In this document: piece by piece, positions 53,028 through 63,875 of the stretch
Position numbering within the stretch: the stretch's first letter is position 1
Layout of the letters: each line of letters begins with the position of its first letter
NCBI GenBank assembly: GCA_019316985.1
Contig: CP079215.1
Span: 1,798,001 to 1,862,000, forward strand
Source: Paraniabella defluvii
GTDB taxonomy: Bacteria; Bacteroidota; Bacteroidia; Chitinophagales; Chitinophagaceae
Length of the DNA: 64,000 nt
Reading direction: 5' to 3'
Made by a program: the position numbers and the translations under genes
The notes under the pieces: model-generated
Seen by the model: only the letters and a program-made list of their open reading frames with translations
Database searches by the model: none
What the model was told of the DNA's origin: nothing

Positions 53028-54497
53028 ATGAAAGCAAAAGAAATATATAATAAAATTGAATTCTGGCTGGTAAGCATTCTGGCCGCTGTATTCGTATTTT
53101 CCTGCTCGTACTGAGCAAAGATGCGAATGATGGTAGTCATAGCTATTGGAGGTTTCATGAATATAATATCCGCTTTAATTTCTACAAGCATTTTTTTGTA
53201 CCCTACCTGGCACAAATTATTATCTATTATTCAGCATTTGTTTTTCTGACAAAGTATGCCAGCGAAATAAAGGACGAGTGGACCAAAACCGGCTCTGTGT
53301 TCGGTTCGTTTTTAATTGTTGCCACCCTGATTTCCATCTCCAATACTTATATAGACGGATGGAAGTTTGCACAATTTGATACCAGGGATGAAGTATACAA
53401 TGATGTATTCACCGACAGCTTTACAACCGTTGCTATTATTTATATTTTATTTATCGCCTATTATACACTTAAAGAAGTGTTGTTTGCCTTTTTAAAGACC
53501 GGAGGTTGAGCGCACAGGGCAAAAAGGCCTTTTATTTACGTTTTTGGCACTGGTTTGCTGGCTTTCAATTTTTGCAATACTAATGGCTAACGGAGCGCAT
53601 GAGGTAGCGGCTTTCTGGATGGTAGGCGTTCCTATACAGTGCTGCTTGTGTTTTTACATTTCCGTTTTTAATTCCCTGGCCGGTGAAAGAAAATATAAAA
53701 GCCGTTCTTACTGGCTGCGTATTATTCCTGGTATCTTCCTGTTAAACCTGCTGGCTGCCGGAATCGCTTATGGCATTGCCGGTAATGGTGAATATGGCGC
53801 CTACTTTGCGGTTTTCCTGGTACTGGGTTTTTTCTTTGTCATTCCGCTCAGCTGGTATATCAGCCGCAACCGCGTTGAGAAAGAGGTGTTACAAACAGCC
53901 CTTGGCTCATCGCAGGCAAACCTGAGCTTTTTACGTTCGCAGATCAACCCTCATTTTTTGTTTAATGCATTAAATACATTGTATGGTACGGCTTTACAGG
54001 AAAATGCCGACCGCACAGGAGAAGGCATTCAAAAGCTGGGCGATATGATGCGCTTTATGCTGCACGAAAATATGCAGGAAAAAATATCGCTGGCGCGCGA
54101 GGTAGAGTACCTGAATAACTATATCGATCTTCAAAAACTCCGTACAGCCACGAGCTCTAATATTATTATTCAAACCAATATTGAAGAACAGCTCAACCGC
54201 CTGGATATTTCTCCCATGTTACTTATTCCCTTTGTGGAAAACGCCTTTAAACATGGCATTAGTTTGCAGCAGCCTTCGTTCATTAATATCTCGTTACACA
54301 CCAAAGATCATGTGCTGTATTTTGATGTAAACAATAGTGTGCATTTAAAAAATGAATATGATCCTGAAAAAATGAAAAGCGGTATCGGATTGCAAAATGT
54401 AAAGCAAAGACTGGCATTGCTTTATCCTAAAAAACATGAACTGATCATCAGGGAAAGCGCAAAAGAGTTTTTCATACACCTAACTGTTCAATTATAA
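53028..54497 (+). CDS. LytS-type sensor histidine kinase (two frameshifts)
   Basis: About 489 residues, inner membrane. The N-terminal region has about six to eight hydrophobic spans in two groups (FWLVSILAAVFVF, GSFLIVATLISIS, FLALVCWLSIFAILMANG, IPGIFLLNLLAAGIAYGIAG, AVFLVLGFFFVIPLSWYISR). A short coiled segment leads to the His_kinase H-box QINPHFLFNALNTLYG and the HATPase N-box LLIPFVENAFKHGI, then GIGLQNVKQRLALLYP. No periplasmic sensor domain. Breaks near 53110 and 53505-53545. ATG at 53028. The matching LytTR regulator is at 56560, with two genes in between. Confidence 0.9.
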
Positions 54498-54506
54498 CAG
54501 CATACC

Positions 54507-56149
54507 ATGCATAAACTTGCCACCGTCGTATTTACGCTTTTGATCCGTTTACTTTTGCAAGGGCAAAGTGCAGGTAGTCAAGATCAATTAAATGACTTGA
54601 CGGTAAAACAAAAGCTCGACGATCTATTGTCTGCTTTTGCTGCCGTAAACTTATTCAATGGATCGGCATTTGTTGCACAAAATGGTCAAATCCTGCTTTC
54701 TAAGGGATACGGATTTGCAGACTACGTAACGGGAAAACGCAACACGGATAAAAGCATGTTTCGTATCTACTCAATAACAAAACCCATTACAGCAACGGTT
54801 ATTCTGAAACTCATCCAGGAAAAGAAACTATCGTTGGATGATAAATTATCTAAGTTTTATCCCGGCCTTCCCTCTGCTGACAGCATCTCTGTTAAAAATC
54901 TACTTACTCATACTTCCGGTATCTACGGCTTTAATAATGATGGTTCCATGCCTTATGACAGCGAAGAAAATATGATTGCTTTCCTTGAAAAAACGCCTTT
55001 GCAGTTCCCGGCAGGAACAGCATGGAGGTATAGCAACACAGGCTATTTTCTGCTCGGTTTTATTATACAAAAGATTACGGATATGAAATACGAAGCGGTT
55101 GTAGACAAATATATTTTTAAACCATTGCAAATGAGTTCCTCCGGGTTCAATTATGCGGCATTATCCAGTGAAAACAAAACTACGGGCTACACATTTCTCT
55201 ATAAAGACTCTGTGAGGGTTTCCGGTATTCATGACGAAAAAGAGTTATTCTCTTCCGGCGCCATGTATGCTACCACGGCCGATTTGTATAAATATCACCT
55301 GGCCATGCAAAACCATATCATTATTAATAAAGAGCTGACAGAACAGGCCTATACACCCTTTAAAAAGAACTATGGTTATGGCTGGATCGTAGATAGCTTG
55401 CCGGGAAAACGGCTAATCCATCACTCAGGAGGTGCCATGGGCTTTAGGAGTGAACTCATGCGAGTTGACAATGACAACATTTGTATTGTATTGCTCTCTA
55501 ATTGTGAAAATTCAGACCTGGAGTTTTTAAAGAAAAATATATTGGCTGTACTCTATGGCGAACCGGTTAAAGTACCGTTCACTGTGGCATTATCGGCATC
55601 AAATTTAAACAAGCTAGCAGGCGCATATAATTTTAAACCTGACTTTACAATCTATATCACTCGTGAAAATAACCGGCTAATGGCGCAACCTTCCCGTCAA
55701 AGCAAGCAGCAGATTCTTCCGGAAACAACAAATTGTTGCTATGTGCCTTCTATACAAGGGTATTTAGAATTTAAGAGCAACGCCAACAATGTTTTCGACA
55801 GTCTTGTGTTGTTTCAAAAAGGAGAGCGATTTATTGGTAAAAGAGTGAATGCAAGTTGGGGTATTACAGGAACCGTAAAAGAAAGCGGCTGGAACGGACC
55901 GGATATTGAACTTGTAGAAAACAGCAATGCGCCGGGCTTATGGTTGGCGCATAACATTCTTCTGAAAAAGGAGCTTTAAAGTTTAGGTTCAATAACGACT
56001 GGACTTTTAGCTATGGCGATAATAACGGTGATGGCTTAGCAGAAAGCGCCGGGGAAAATATAAAAGTTGAACATGGCAGGTATAATATTACACTGGATTT
56101 AAGAGATGTTGAAAATGTTCGCTATATAATTTATTTATTGGATAAATAA
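54507..56149 (+). CDS. Serine hydrolase (class C beta-lactamase fold) with C-terminal SusE-like domain (one frameshift)
   Basis: About 547 residues, exported (MHKLATVVFTLLIRLLLQGQ). The penicillin-binding-protein/class C core is complete: SITK (Ser89-Lys92), YSN (Tyr175), HHSGG (His305-Gly309). Next a DUF3471-like segment (LNKLAGAYNFKPDFTIYITR, LEFKSNANNVFDSLVLFQKG). The last 95 residues (SWGITGTVKESGWNGPDIEL, LWLAHNI, then across a break near 55965 GALKFRFNNDWTFSYGDNNG) match the beta-sandwich of SusE/SusF lipoproteins. Starts 9 nt after the kinase stop. Peptidase or esterase activity with glycan or polymer binding is inferred. Confidence 0.85.
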
Positions 56150-56257
56150 CCTCCTGCATAAGACAGAAGCGATGAACTCTCAAATAATATTACTGGTAAG
56201 CGCTGATTTTTTTACGTACAGCTATTAAATTATGATCCTTCTTAAAAAAATCTATTT

Positions 56258-56558
56258 ATGAAATATCTTTCTTTTGCCCTGTTATTGATTGCATTTAGCT
56301 GCTCTATCAATAGCGAATACACGACACAAACAGAAACAAAAACGGTAAACAATAACGGCGTTCGGTCGAGCGTAAGGGTTACCAAAAAATTACGGAAGAC
56401 AGATAGGTTACCGGTTTCCATACTGGTAGAATCAAAAAGTAGCGACGCCTCGTTTGAGGGGCTGGACAGCATTTATTATGATGCCCGGGGTAATACTACG
56501 CTTACCCGGTCATTTGAAAAAAAAAGAGGGCCGCTGGGTTTTAGTTAAAAGCCATTGA
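56258..56558 (+). CDS. Small lipoprotein (one frameshift)
   Basis: About 100 residues. Lipobox LLIAFSC near residue 15. The mature part is Thr/Asn-rich then SSVRVTKKLRKTDRLPVSIL, DGLDSIYYDARGNTTLTRSF. An extra A near 56520 shifts the last residues; restored, the C terminus is EKKEGRWVLVKSH and the stop is at 56558. No recognised domain. It sits between the serine hydrolase and the response regulator, whose ATG follows one base after this stop, so the two are tightly linked. Confidence 0.65.
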
Positions 56559-56559
56559 C

Positions 56560-57279
56560 ATGATGCGCAGGCGCCCGCTAAAACACTTAACTTTAATATT
56601 AAAAGCTTTGATCGCCATAGCCATAGACGATGAACCGATAGCCCTGGAAGTAATTAAAAGCCATGCTACCAAGGTTCCTTTTGTAGAATTAAAAGCAACC
56701 TTTACGAATGCCTTTGATGCCATTGGCTTCCTGCAAAAAAACAAAACCGACCTGCTATTCCTGGATATTAAAATGCCGGATATAAGCGGTATCGAGTTTT
56801 TCAAATCATTAACCAACCCGCCGATGGTTATTTTTACAACCGCTTACAGCGAGCACGCTGTAGAGGGCTTTGAAGTAAGCGCTGTAGACTATCTATTAAA
56901 ACCATTTTCACTATCCAGGTTCTTAAAAGCCTGTACAAAAGCCAATGATTTATTGGCGCTAAAATCGGGTACATCCCGGCAAACGGATCATATTTTTTTA
57001 AAAGATGGTTATGAACAGGTGAAAATTATGTTTGATGATATTTTATACATCGAAGCATCCGGTAACTACCTGAATATTTTTTTGAAAGACCAGCCGAAGA
57101 TCATGACGCGATCTACTATTAATGATCTTGCCATGCAACTACCGGAAAAAGATTTTACCAGGATCCATAGAAGCTATATAGTAAACAACAGGCATATAGA
57201 AAAGTATAATAAGCAGGCGGTGTTTATTGGTTTTACAGAGATCCCTATCGGTAACACCTACCAGTTTCCTGCAAAATAA
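56560..57279 (+). CDS. LytTR-family response regulator
   Basis: Intact, 239 residues. Receiver domain: IAIDDEPIALEV, phospho-acceptor Asp69 in LLFLDIKMPD, Thr in IFTTAYSEHA and Lys114 in LLKPF. C-terminal LytTR DNA-binding domain: DHIFLKDGYEQVKIMFDDIL, IEASGNYLNIFL, FTRIHRSYIVN and IPIGNTYQ. The ATG at 56560 is used; the first 15 residues look atypical and the true start may be a few codons later. Partner of the LytS-type kinase at 53028, presumed to act on the same cassette or a distant target. Confidence 0.92.
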   Translation: MMRRRPLKHLTLILKALIAIAIDDEPIALEVIKSHATKVPFVELKATFTNAFDAIGFLQKNKTDLLFLDIKMPDISGIEFFKSLTNPPMVIFTTAYSEHAVEGFEVSAVDYLLKPFSLSRFLKACTKANDLLALKSGTSRQTDHIFLKDGYEQVKIMFDDILYIEASGNYLNIFLKDQPKIMTRSTINDLAMQLPEKDFTRIHRSYIVNNRHIEKYNKQAVFIGFTEIPIGNTYQFPAK

Positions 57280-57319
57280 AAACCCGACAATTTAAAAGCC
57301 GCCCGGTTTTACAGCCTGT

Positions 57320-58557
57320 TTATTTCGCTCGGGATAAATAATATAGCGTACTGCTGTTTTCCTCTGTCAGAATTTCTTTTGCGGCTTTGTTAATGTCGGC
57401 TACACTAACTTCCTCATATTTCTGTAATTCTGTATTCATCATATTCGCATCTCCCAGTAATTCGTAAAAAGCCAGGCTGGTGGCGCGATTGAGCACACTC
57501 ATATCTTCAAAGGCCATCATGCTCTCTGTTTTGTTCTTTACCTTCTCCAGCTCTTCGTTGGTGATAAAATTTTCCCTGATATCCTGTAAAATAGCTTCTA
57601 CTGCTGCCTCCGCAGCTTTGATATCAACGCCTTTTACCAATTTACCCTCGATAGTTAACAGGCCCGGGTCAATACTGCCAAAATGGTAACACTGTATGCT
57701 TACAAACAATTGCAGTTCCTTTACCAGTTTCTGGTACAGCCTCGAAGACTCTCCCCGCCCAGAATATCTGTAAGAAGGTCCATGGCATGATATTGTTTGC
57801 TTAAACGCCCTTCTACATGCCAGGCTTTGTAAAATCCATCCAGCGGAACGTCTGCCACTACTTCCTCCTTTCTCGCCGATGTTTGCGGCTCTTCTACCGG
57901 CAGGTTGTGGCTGGTTTTTTCTCCGGCCTCTATACTGCCAAACCATTTTTCGGCCAACGCTTTTACCTGGGTGGTATCTACGTTTCCGGCAACAACCATT
58001 ACCGCATTGTTAGGACGGTAGTGTTTAAAGAAAAACTTTTTACATCCTCCAATTGTGCCTCTTCTATATGGGAGAGTTGCTTGCCAATGGTCATCCATTT
58101 ATAAGGATGGCTTTTATACGCCAACTCGCATTTTAAACCAGGCATCGCCATAAGGTTTGTCTATATAGTGCTCTTTGAATTCCTCGCAAACCACTTTTCG
58201 CTGTACTTCGAGGCTTTTTTCACTAAATGCCAGCGAAAGCATCCGGTCGCTTTCCAGCCAAAAAGCCGTCTCCAGGTTTTCAGAAGGTAACTGGATGTAA
58301 TAGTTAGTAAGATCATTTGTTGTATAAGCATTATTTTCCCCGCCGGCCATTTGCAATGGCTCATCGTATTCGGGGATATTTACCGATCCGCCAAACATCA
58401 GGTGCTCAAACAAATGGGCAAAACCCGTTTGCGCAGGGTCTTCGTCACGGGCTCCTACATCGTATAAAATGTTCATTACCGCCAGCGGTGTCGATTTATC
58501 CTGGTGTACAATCACCCTTAAGCCATTCTCTAATACAAACTTTTCAAACTGAACCAT
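57320..58557 (-). CDS. M16-family zinc peptidase, catalytic subunit (two frameshifts)
   Basis: About 413 residues, pitrilysin family. The zinc motif HLFEH lies in GFAHLFEHLMFGGSVNIPEY, and the third ligand Glu about 75 residues later in RKVVCEEFKEH (EExxEH-like). The rest shows the M16 four-lobe architecture: VKSFFFKHYRPNNAVMVVAG, then ILGGESSRLYQKLVKE (conserved Ser-Arg-Leu-Tyr), and the closing EVSVADINKAAKEILTEENS. Breaks near 58115 and 57760. ATG at 58557. It degrades peptides inside a chamber formed with the non-catalytic partner at 51477-52747. Usually such pairs are adjacent. Confidence 0.9.
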
Positions 58558-58667
58558 GCAGCGAAAGTAAGGGGATTTACAATTTTACCATACCGGTTGA
58601 TAGCGAAATGCCGGCAGTAAGCAAAAAGTATCTCACCACCGGCACCTGTTTACCAGAATATAGTGTA

Positions 58668-61154
58668 TTAGAATTTAAACGTCATACTCGCTGCAAACCG
58701 GCGTGGCATCTGTTTTTCGATAGTAGTCCAGCCGCCGAAATATTCCTTATTGGTCAAATTGTCGGCCTTTATTGCCAACCGGTATTTTTTAGCATCGTAA
58801 AAAACGCTTGCATTAAAAACGGTGTATTCGGGCAGGTAAAAATTCCCGGTTGGAAGAGAGCTTGTAATAAGGTTTTTGCCGGCATAATTGCCTCCCAAAC
58901 CGGCGCCCAGCCCCTTAGCTCCCCGGTAGTTGCCGTATAGCTGATCCATAAATTAGCCAGGTTGGCAGGTCCGGCGCTGTTGGGCCGCCTGCCATCTGTG
59001 GCTGGGGCCGCTTTTTCTATCCGGCTGTCATTATAGCTGTACCCTGCAATAATATTAAGGCCTTGCGCGGGGTTGGCTACAAGGTCAAATTCAACCCCTT
59101 TAGCTCTTTGTTGCCCATCCTGGATCGTTACATTTACATTTGTTCCATTTCCGTTATCTACGCTAATAACACGGGTAATATTTTTTACCAGGATATCATA
59201 ATAGCTGGCAGTGAATAATAATTTATGATTGAAAAGATCCAGCTTAAACCCTCCCTCTTTCTGATCAGCCTGCTGCGGCTCCAGGTTTACCGGGTAACCG
59301 GCCTGCTCATTAGAAGGAATGGGCGCTACATTGCGGAAACCGTTCATATAATTGGCGAAAAGACTCACTTTATCTTCAACTACCTGGTAAACCAGCCCCA
59401 GCTTAGGCGATAAAGCATTCTGATGGTACTTTCCCGATTTTGCCCCTGTGTTAAAATTAATGGTTGGTTTATTATCAAAATGATCGAAGCGAAGGCTCAG
59501 CATTGCCATTAACCGGGGGTAATATTAAATACATCAGACACATACGCACTATAGGTATAATTGTCTGCCCTGTTGCGAACCGGCGCGCCACCGGCGGCTG
59601 CTTTTGCATCTACAGCAGCGCGGTTGAGCTGGCCATACCGGGGATCATTCATAGTTACGTTTACAAGATCGAATAAAGTAGTGGCGGGGCTTTGATTCAC
59701 TGCCTGTATATGCATCACATCAATTCCTGCAACCACTCTGTTCCTGAATTTGCCGATACTAAAATCACCAACGAAGTTTTGTTGCAAATCTGTTGTATAA
59801 TTTGTTGTATTCTGGTAGTAAACATACCTTGAAATTAAAGTATCGTTAGGTATCATGGCTTTGGTGATACGTCCATCCGCCCTCACGCTATCATCCAAAA
59901 ACATAATATAAGAATAGTAACCATCGCTCTTACGAACACTTCGGGCTATATTGGTTTGCGAAGTCCATTTATCAGACAGCTTATAACTCACCTGTCCCGA
60001 TACATTAAAAGTGGGCGTTTTATAGGTAATATCATTGCTGGTATAGGACTTATTAAAGTCCATATTCAACTGCTGTACTGTTTTTGCTATTAACGGACGC
60101 GACCTGTTTAAAAAAATCATAGTAGCATTGGTGGCTTCTGCATTCAATATCTCGGCATTGATAAGAAAAGACAAACGGTCATTAACCTTATAAGAAAAAG
60201 ACGGAGCGATAAATAAAGACTTTTTAAAACCGGCATCCTGAAAACTCCCTTCATTGTGATAAGCGGCATTTAACCTGAACAGGGCAGATTTATCATCATT
60301 CAGGGGTGTATTTACATCGGCCGAAATACGGCTTAGGCCAAATCCGCCAAAAGTATAGTTAAGCTCACCGCCAAAACTCTGGTACGGCTTTTTGGTAACA
60401 ATGTTCAGCAAGCCTCCGAAAGAAATAAGGCTGCTTCCAAATAAGGTGCCTGAAGGACCTTTAATAGCTTCTATTCTTTCAATATTGGCAGGGTCTATAC
60501 CTCCGTTGGTGAGTCCGGGCACCCCGTTGATCATGGTAGGTTGCACGCTGAAGCCGCGCATTGAAAAATAACCAGCGCCATCGCCCGGACGCCCCGTAGA
60601 GCTCCAAAGCCTGTTAACGCCCGGCGCATTTTTTAACGCGTCGTCAAATGTAACCACTACCTGCTCTTTCATCAGGTCTTTCGATATTACATTGTATACC
60701 TGTGGATTTTCCAGGTTTAATAAAGGCATTTTAGATACATGCGCGCTGGTACGGTTGGCAAAGCGGTTTTTGGCGCTGGTTACCACAATTTCTGTAAGCT
60801 CTTCGTACGACAGCTGCAGCCGGATCTGAACCCGGGCTGTTTTCCCGTTCTCCACTACTACCAACTCCTGCCTGGTTTCATAGCCCACAAGGGTTATTTC
60901 TAACTGATACTCACCGGCAGCGAGACCATTGAGCAGGAAATTTCCTTCTTCATCGGTAAATGTGCTTCTTTTAGTATTCTTTAAAGTAACATTTACACCT
61001 ACAGCCGGCTGGCCATCGTTAGTTGTTATTTTTCCTTTATAGCCCCGCCCGCCTCTTCGTTAAGGCCGGCAGCGAAAGCTGCGGATGTCGCTAATATTAA
61101 TATGATCGTTGCCAGCCAGCTAAGAATTATTCTTGTTTTGTTTTGATACATCAT
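58668..61154 (-). CDS. TonB-dependent siderophore-type receptor (three or more frameshifts)
   Basis: About 829 residues, outer membrane. Signal peptide (MMYQNKTRIILSWLATIILI) then a CarboxypepD_reg domain (GYKGKITTNDGQPAVGVNVT, FTDEEGNFLLNGLAAGEY), TonB-box-like region, the plug motif YFSMRGFSVQPTMINGVPGL and FGSSLISFGGLLNIVTKKPY typical of siderophore receptors, and a 22-strand barrel (NNLTNKEYFGGW; C-terminal FAASMTFKF). Breaks near 61045, 59510 and 58900-58780. Ligand is probably a ferric siderophore or similar metal chelate. Followed downstream only by the M16 gene 110 nt away. Confidence 0.9.
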
Positions 61155-61187
61155 TATGCGCTACTCTTTTAAGATGCGCAAAATTGT

Positions 61188-61198
61188 TGCTGGCAGCA
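61188..61198. promoter_or_regulatory. Palindromic operator candidate upstream of the siderophore receptor
   Basis: TGCTGGCAGCA is an 11-bp perfect dyad 34 nt upstream of the receptor ATG, between it and the protease stop. No classical Fur box was recognised. Confidence 0.25.
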
Positions 61199-61258
61199 CC
61201 AAATTGGTTTACGAATTGCGGAAAATAATAAATAAATGACAGTATAATTACAAATGCT

Positions 61259-62549
61259 CTATTGAGACTGCATCCTGAAATTATAATCGGCCGAATTGCC
61301 TACACGTATCTTAAAACCGTCTCTGAATTCATTGGATATTGTTTGATTGGGAATGGCTTTACCGCTGAGGATATTGATGACATTCATTTTTTTACCAGCA
61401 AAGAGTCATTTCTTTTAATGATCACTTCCACGCGCCCGTAAACAGCCTGAAGCGCATGCTTGAGCTCGTTTAACGACATCCCAAACTTTTTATTAACAGC
61501 CAGCACTTCATCTCCGGGTATCAAACCAGCAATATCAGCCGGCGATCCTTTGGGTATGTCTCCTACAACTGCATTGCCCTCTACCAGGTAGAGCTCCAAT
61601 CCCGAGTAAGCATAATCAAACGGGTCTCTGTAAAATTTATTCGGTACGATATGAATTTGCCTGCTTCTGTAATTCAGTATGCAATTAAAACGCCTGAAAA
61701 CATCATTGCCAATAAGACCGCCGTATGTAGGATAGGAGGTGATGTTATGCTCATCATCAAAAATATTAATTGGTACATTCCTGAACTTATAGGGACCAAT
61801 TTTAAGCTCTTTCATCACACTCAGGTCAAAGGACACTTTACCCCCAATCCTTCTCCCTGCTTTAAGTATCGTTTCCGCTTGCTTTTAAGGAAGTTTTTTT
61901 CCTCCATATAATCTTCCGAAAACAGAACGGTAAGCCCCGCCCCAATATCAAACAGATAATTAAACTCCTGTTTAGAGGCGTCTTTTACTTCTGATAAAAG
62001 GTAAGGTATAGTAGTAATACGGGGGCGCATGGTGTACCCGCCTTTGGGGTATTTAATAGTGCCGTTACTCCAAAACGACAGCAGCTGGTTTTCATAGTCA
62101 ATTTTCAGTATGTACCTGCTTAACAATGAATACCCTACAATGCCGTCGATCTTTTCTCCATATAATGCGGATAATACCTCGTAGTCTATAATATGAAAAT
62201 CGAGGCTGTCTACCACCAGGTTATTGATCTTTAGTTGCCGGTCTTTCAAAAAACCCACCTTACGGGTTCCCCAATACCTCTTATCATACGTTCCGGCTCT
62301 GATGGGTGCAGGCCCAAACCGGCCACGGTGGCCGAATCAAGGGAAATACCTCCGCTGCCCGTGTCGAGCACAAACGTGAGCGAGTCTTTAAAATCGTCGA
62401 GCAGCGCCTTAAAAACGATAACACCGCCGGTAAACTGTGTAAAACTGATTTTTGTCAGCTCCCGGCTTGGGGGTCTACAAACTCTTCCTGTGCACATATC
62501 GTATGTGTTATGAAAAAGCGTTGAGCAGCAGAAACAGTTTCTTTTTCAT
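61259..62549 (-). CDS. Secreted aspartyl protease (retropepsin-like) with C-terminal PDZ domain (four or more frameshifts)
   Basis: About 430 residues with a signal peptide (MKKKLFLLLNAF, ITHTICAQEEF after a break). Two retropepsin-type lobes are seen: FVLDTGSGGISLDS with the first catalytic Asp-Thr-Gly, and YLFDIGAGLTVLFS with Asp-Ile-Gly in the second, plus GYSLLSRYILKID and GGLIGNDVFRRFNCILNY flap-like repeats. A PDZ domain follows (VEGNAVVGDIPKGSPADIAG, IPGDEVLAVNKK). Breaks near 62500, 62255, 61830 and 61385. Periplasmic or surface-located. Upstream of, and on the same strand as, the siderophore receptor. Confidence 0.85.
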
Positions 62550-62715
62550 TGTACAAGCGGGCCTCCTAAAATTAAGTATATTTAAAGATGTTTTCCTGTT
62601 TTTAGGATGAGCGGTGTGGCGCTATTCACTTAATCTTTTCCATAGGTAACGGCTTCCAGCCAATGCTTGGTTTTTAGTAACCCGCCAGCCTGTGAATTCA
62701 TAATCCAGCTTTTCG

Positions 62716-62723
62716 TACCTTTG
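62716..62723 (+). promoter_or_regulatory. Candidate -7 box TACCTTTG for mqnC
   Basis: TACCTTTG, perfect TAnnTTTG and identical to the RRM-gene box at 1198. The ATG at 62744 follows by 20 nt. No clear -33 element. Confidence 0.5.
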
Positions 62724-62743
62724 TATATAATTTCGTTCCAACT

Positions 62744-63866
62744 ATGGATTTAAGTGATCTCTATAAAAAAGCAGCCGCTTTTGAATTTTTAAGTGTAGAA
62801 GAAGGCGTTTTCCTGTATCATCATGCTCCGCTCAGCGATTTAATGTTTATTGCAGACGAGCTGCGCAAGCAGCAGGTACCACATGGAAAAGTTACCTGGC
62901 AGATCGATCGCAATGTAAATACCACCAATGTATGTATTGCTAATTGCAAGTTCTGTAATTTCTTTCGCATACCCGGGCATGCGGAGGCTTATATTACCGA
63001 TATGCCCACTTACCGTAAAAAAATTGAAGAAACCATTAAGTATGGAGGCGATCAGCTTTTGTTGCAAGGAGGGCATCATCCCGAGCTAGGCCTGCAGTTT
63101 TACGTAGATACTTTCAAAGCCATTAAAGCAGAGTTTCCTGATATCAGGCTTCATGCGCTGGGGCCACCGGAAGTAGCGCATATTACCAAGCTTGAGAAGA
63201 GTACACACCATGAGGTACTGAAGGCCTTAAAAGAAGCGGGATTAGACTCTTTACCCGGAGCGGGCGCCGAAATACTCATCGACCGTGTTCGCCGTTTAAT
63301 CAGTAAAGGAAAATGCGGTGCCCAGGAATGGCTGGATATCATGCATGAAGCCCATAAGCTGGATATCACAACATCGGCTACAATGATGTTCGGGCATGTG
63401 GAAACCATAGAAGAACGATTCGAGCACCTGGTTAAGATCAGGAAGTTCAAAGCCGTAAACCGGAAGGAACTAACGGATTTCTGGCATTTATTGCCTGGAC
63501 TTTCCAGGATGTAGATACTTTATTAACCCGTATCCGTGGTGTACATAATCTTACCACCGCCGACGAATATGTACGCATGGTGGCTTTAAGCCGCATCATG
63601 TTGCCTAACGTGATCAATATACAGGCCAGCTGGCTTACGGTGGGGCGGCCTACCGCGCAGCTCTGTTTGCACGCGGGGCCAACGACTTTGGAAGCATTAT
63701 GATAGAGGAAAACGTGGTAAGTGCAGCAGGAGCACCGCACCGCTTTACATATCGCTCCATTCAGGATGCTATCAGGGAGGCGGGTTTTGAACCCCAGTTA
63801 CGCAACCAGTTGTATCAGTGGCGCCAAATACCTGAGACCATTTTAGAGCAGGTAGTAGATTATTAA
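62744..63866 (+). CDS. mqnC: Cyclic dehypoxanthinyl futalosine synthase (two frameshifts)
   Basis: Radical SAM enzyme of the futalosine route to menaquinone, about 374 residues, cytoplasmic. The [4Fe-4S] motif CIANCKFC (Cys64, Cys68, Cys71) is followed by LLLQGGHHPELGLQFYVDTF, RLHALGPPEVAHI, GAGAEILIDRVRRLISKGKC and SATMMFGHVETIEERFEHLV, the signature of MqnC; MqnE differs at the HALGPPE stretch. After a break near 63460 come FLAFIAWTFQDVDT and INIQASWLTVG, with a second break near 63650. The product feeds menaquinone synthesis, matching the menaquinol-using complex III in this window. ATG at 62744, 20 nt after the -7 box. Confidence 0.92.
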
Positions 63867-63875
63867 ACAGATGTG

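Noticed and set aside
57279-57310. Terminator between the LytTR gene and the M16 gene
   Set aside because: AAAACC/GGTTTT arms are only 6 bp with a 20-nt loop; too weak to call.
77-63866. Widespread pseudogene decay
   Set aside because: Frames resume at once with motifs in register, and essential respiratory and biosynthetic genes are hit as often as accessory ones; sequencing error explains this better.
62744-63866. Aminofutalosine synthase (MqnE) as the call for the radical SAM gene
   Set aside because: The QGGHHPELGLQFYVD and HALGPPE stretches fit MqnC; MqnE has a different pattern at these places.
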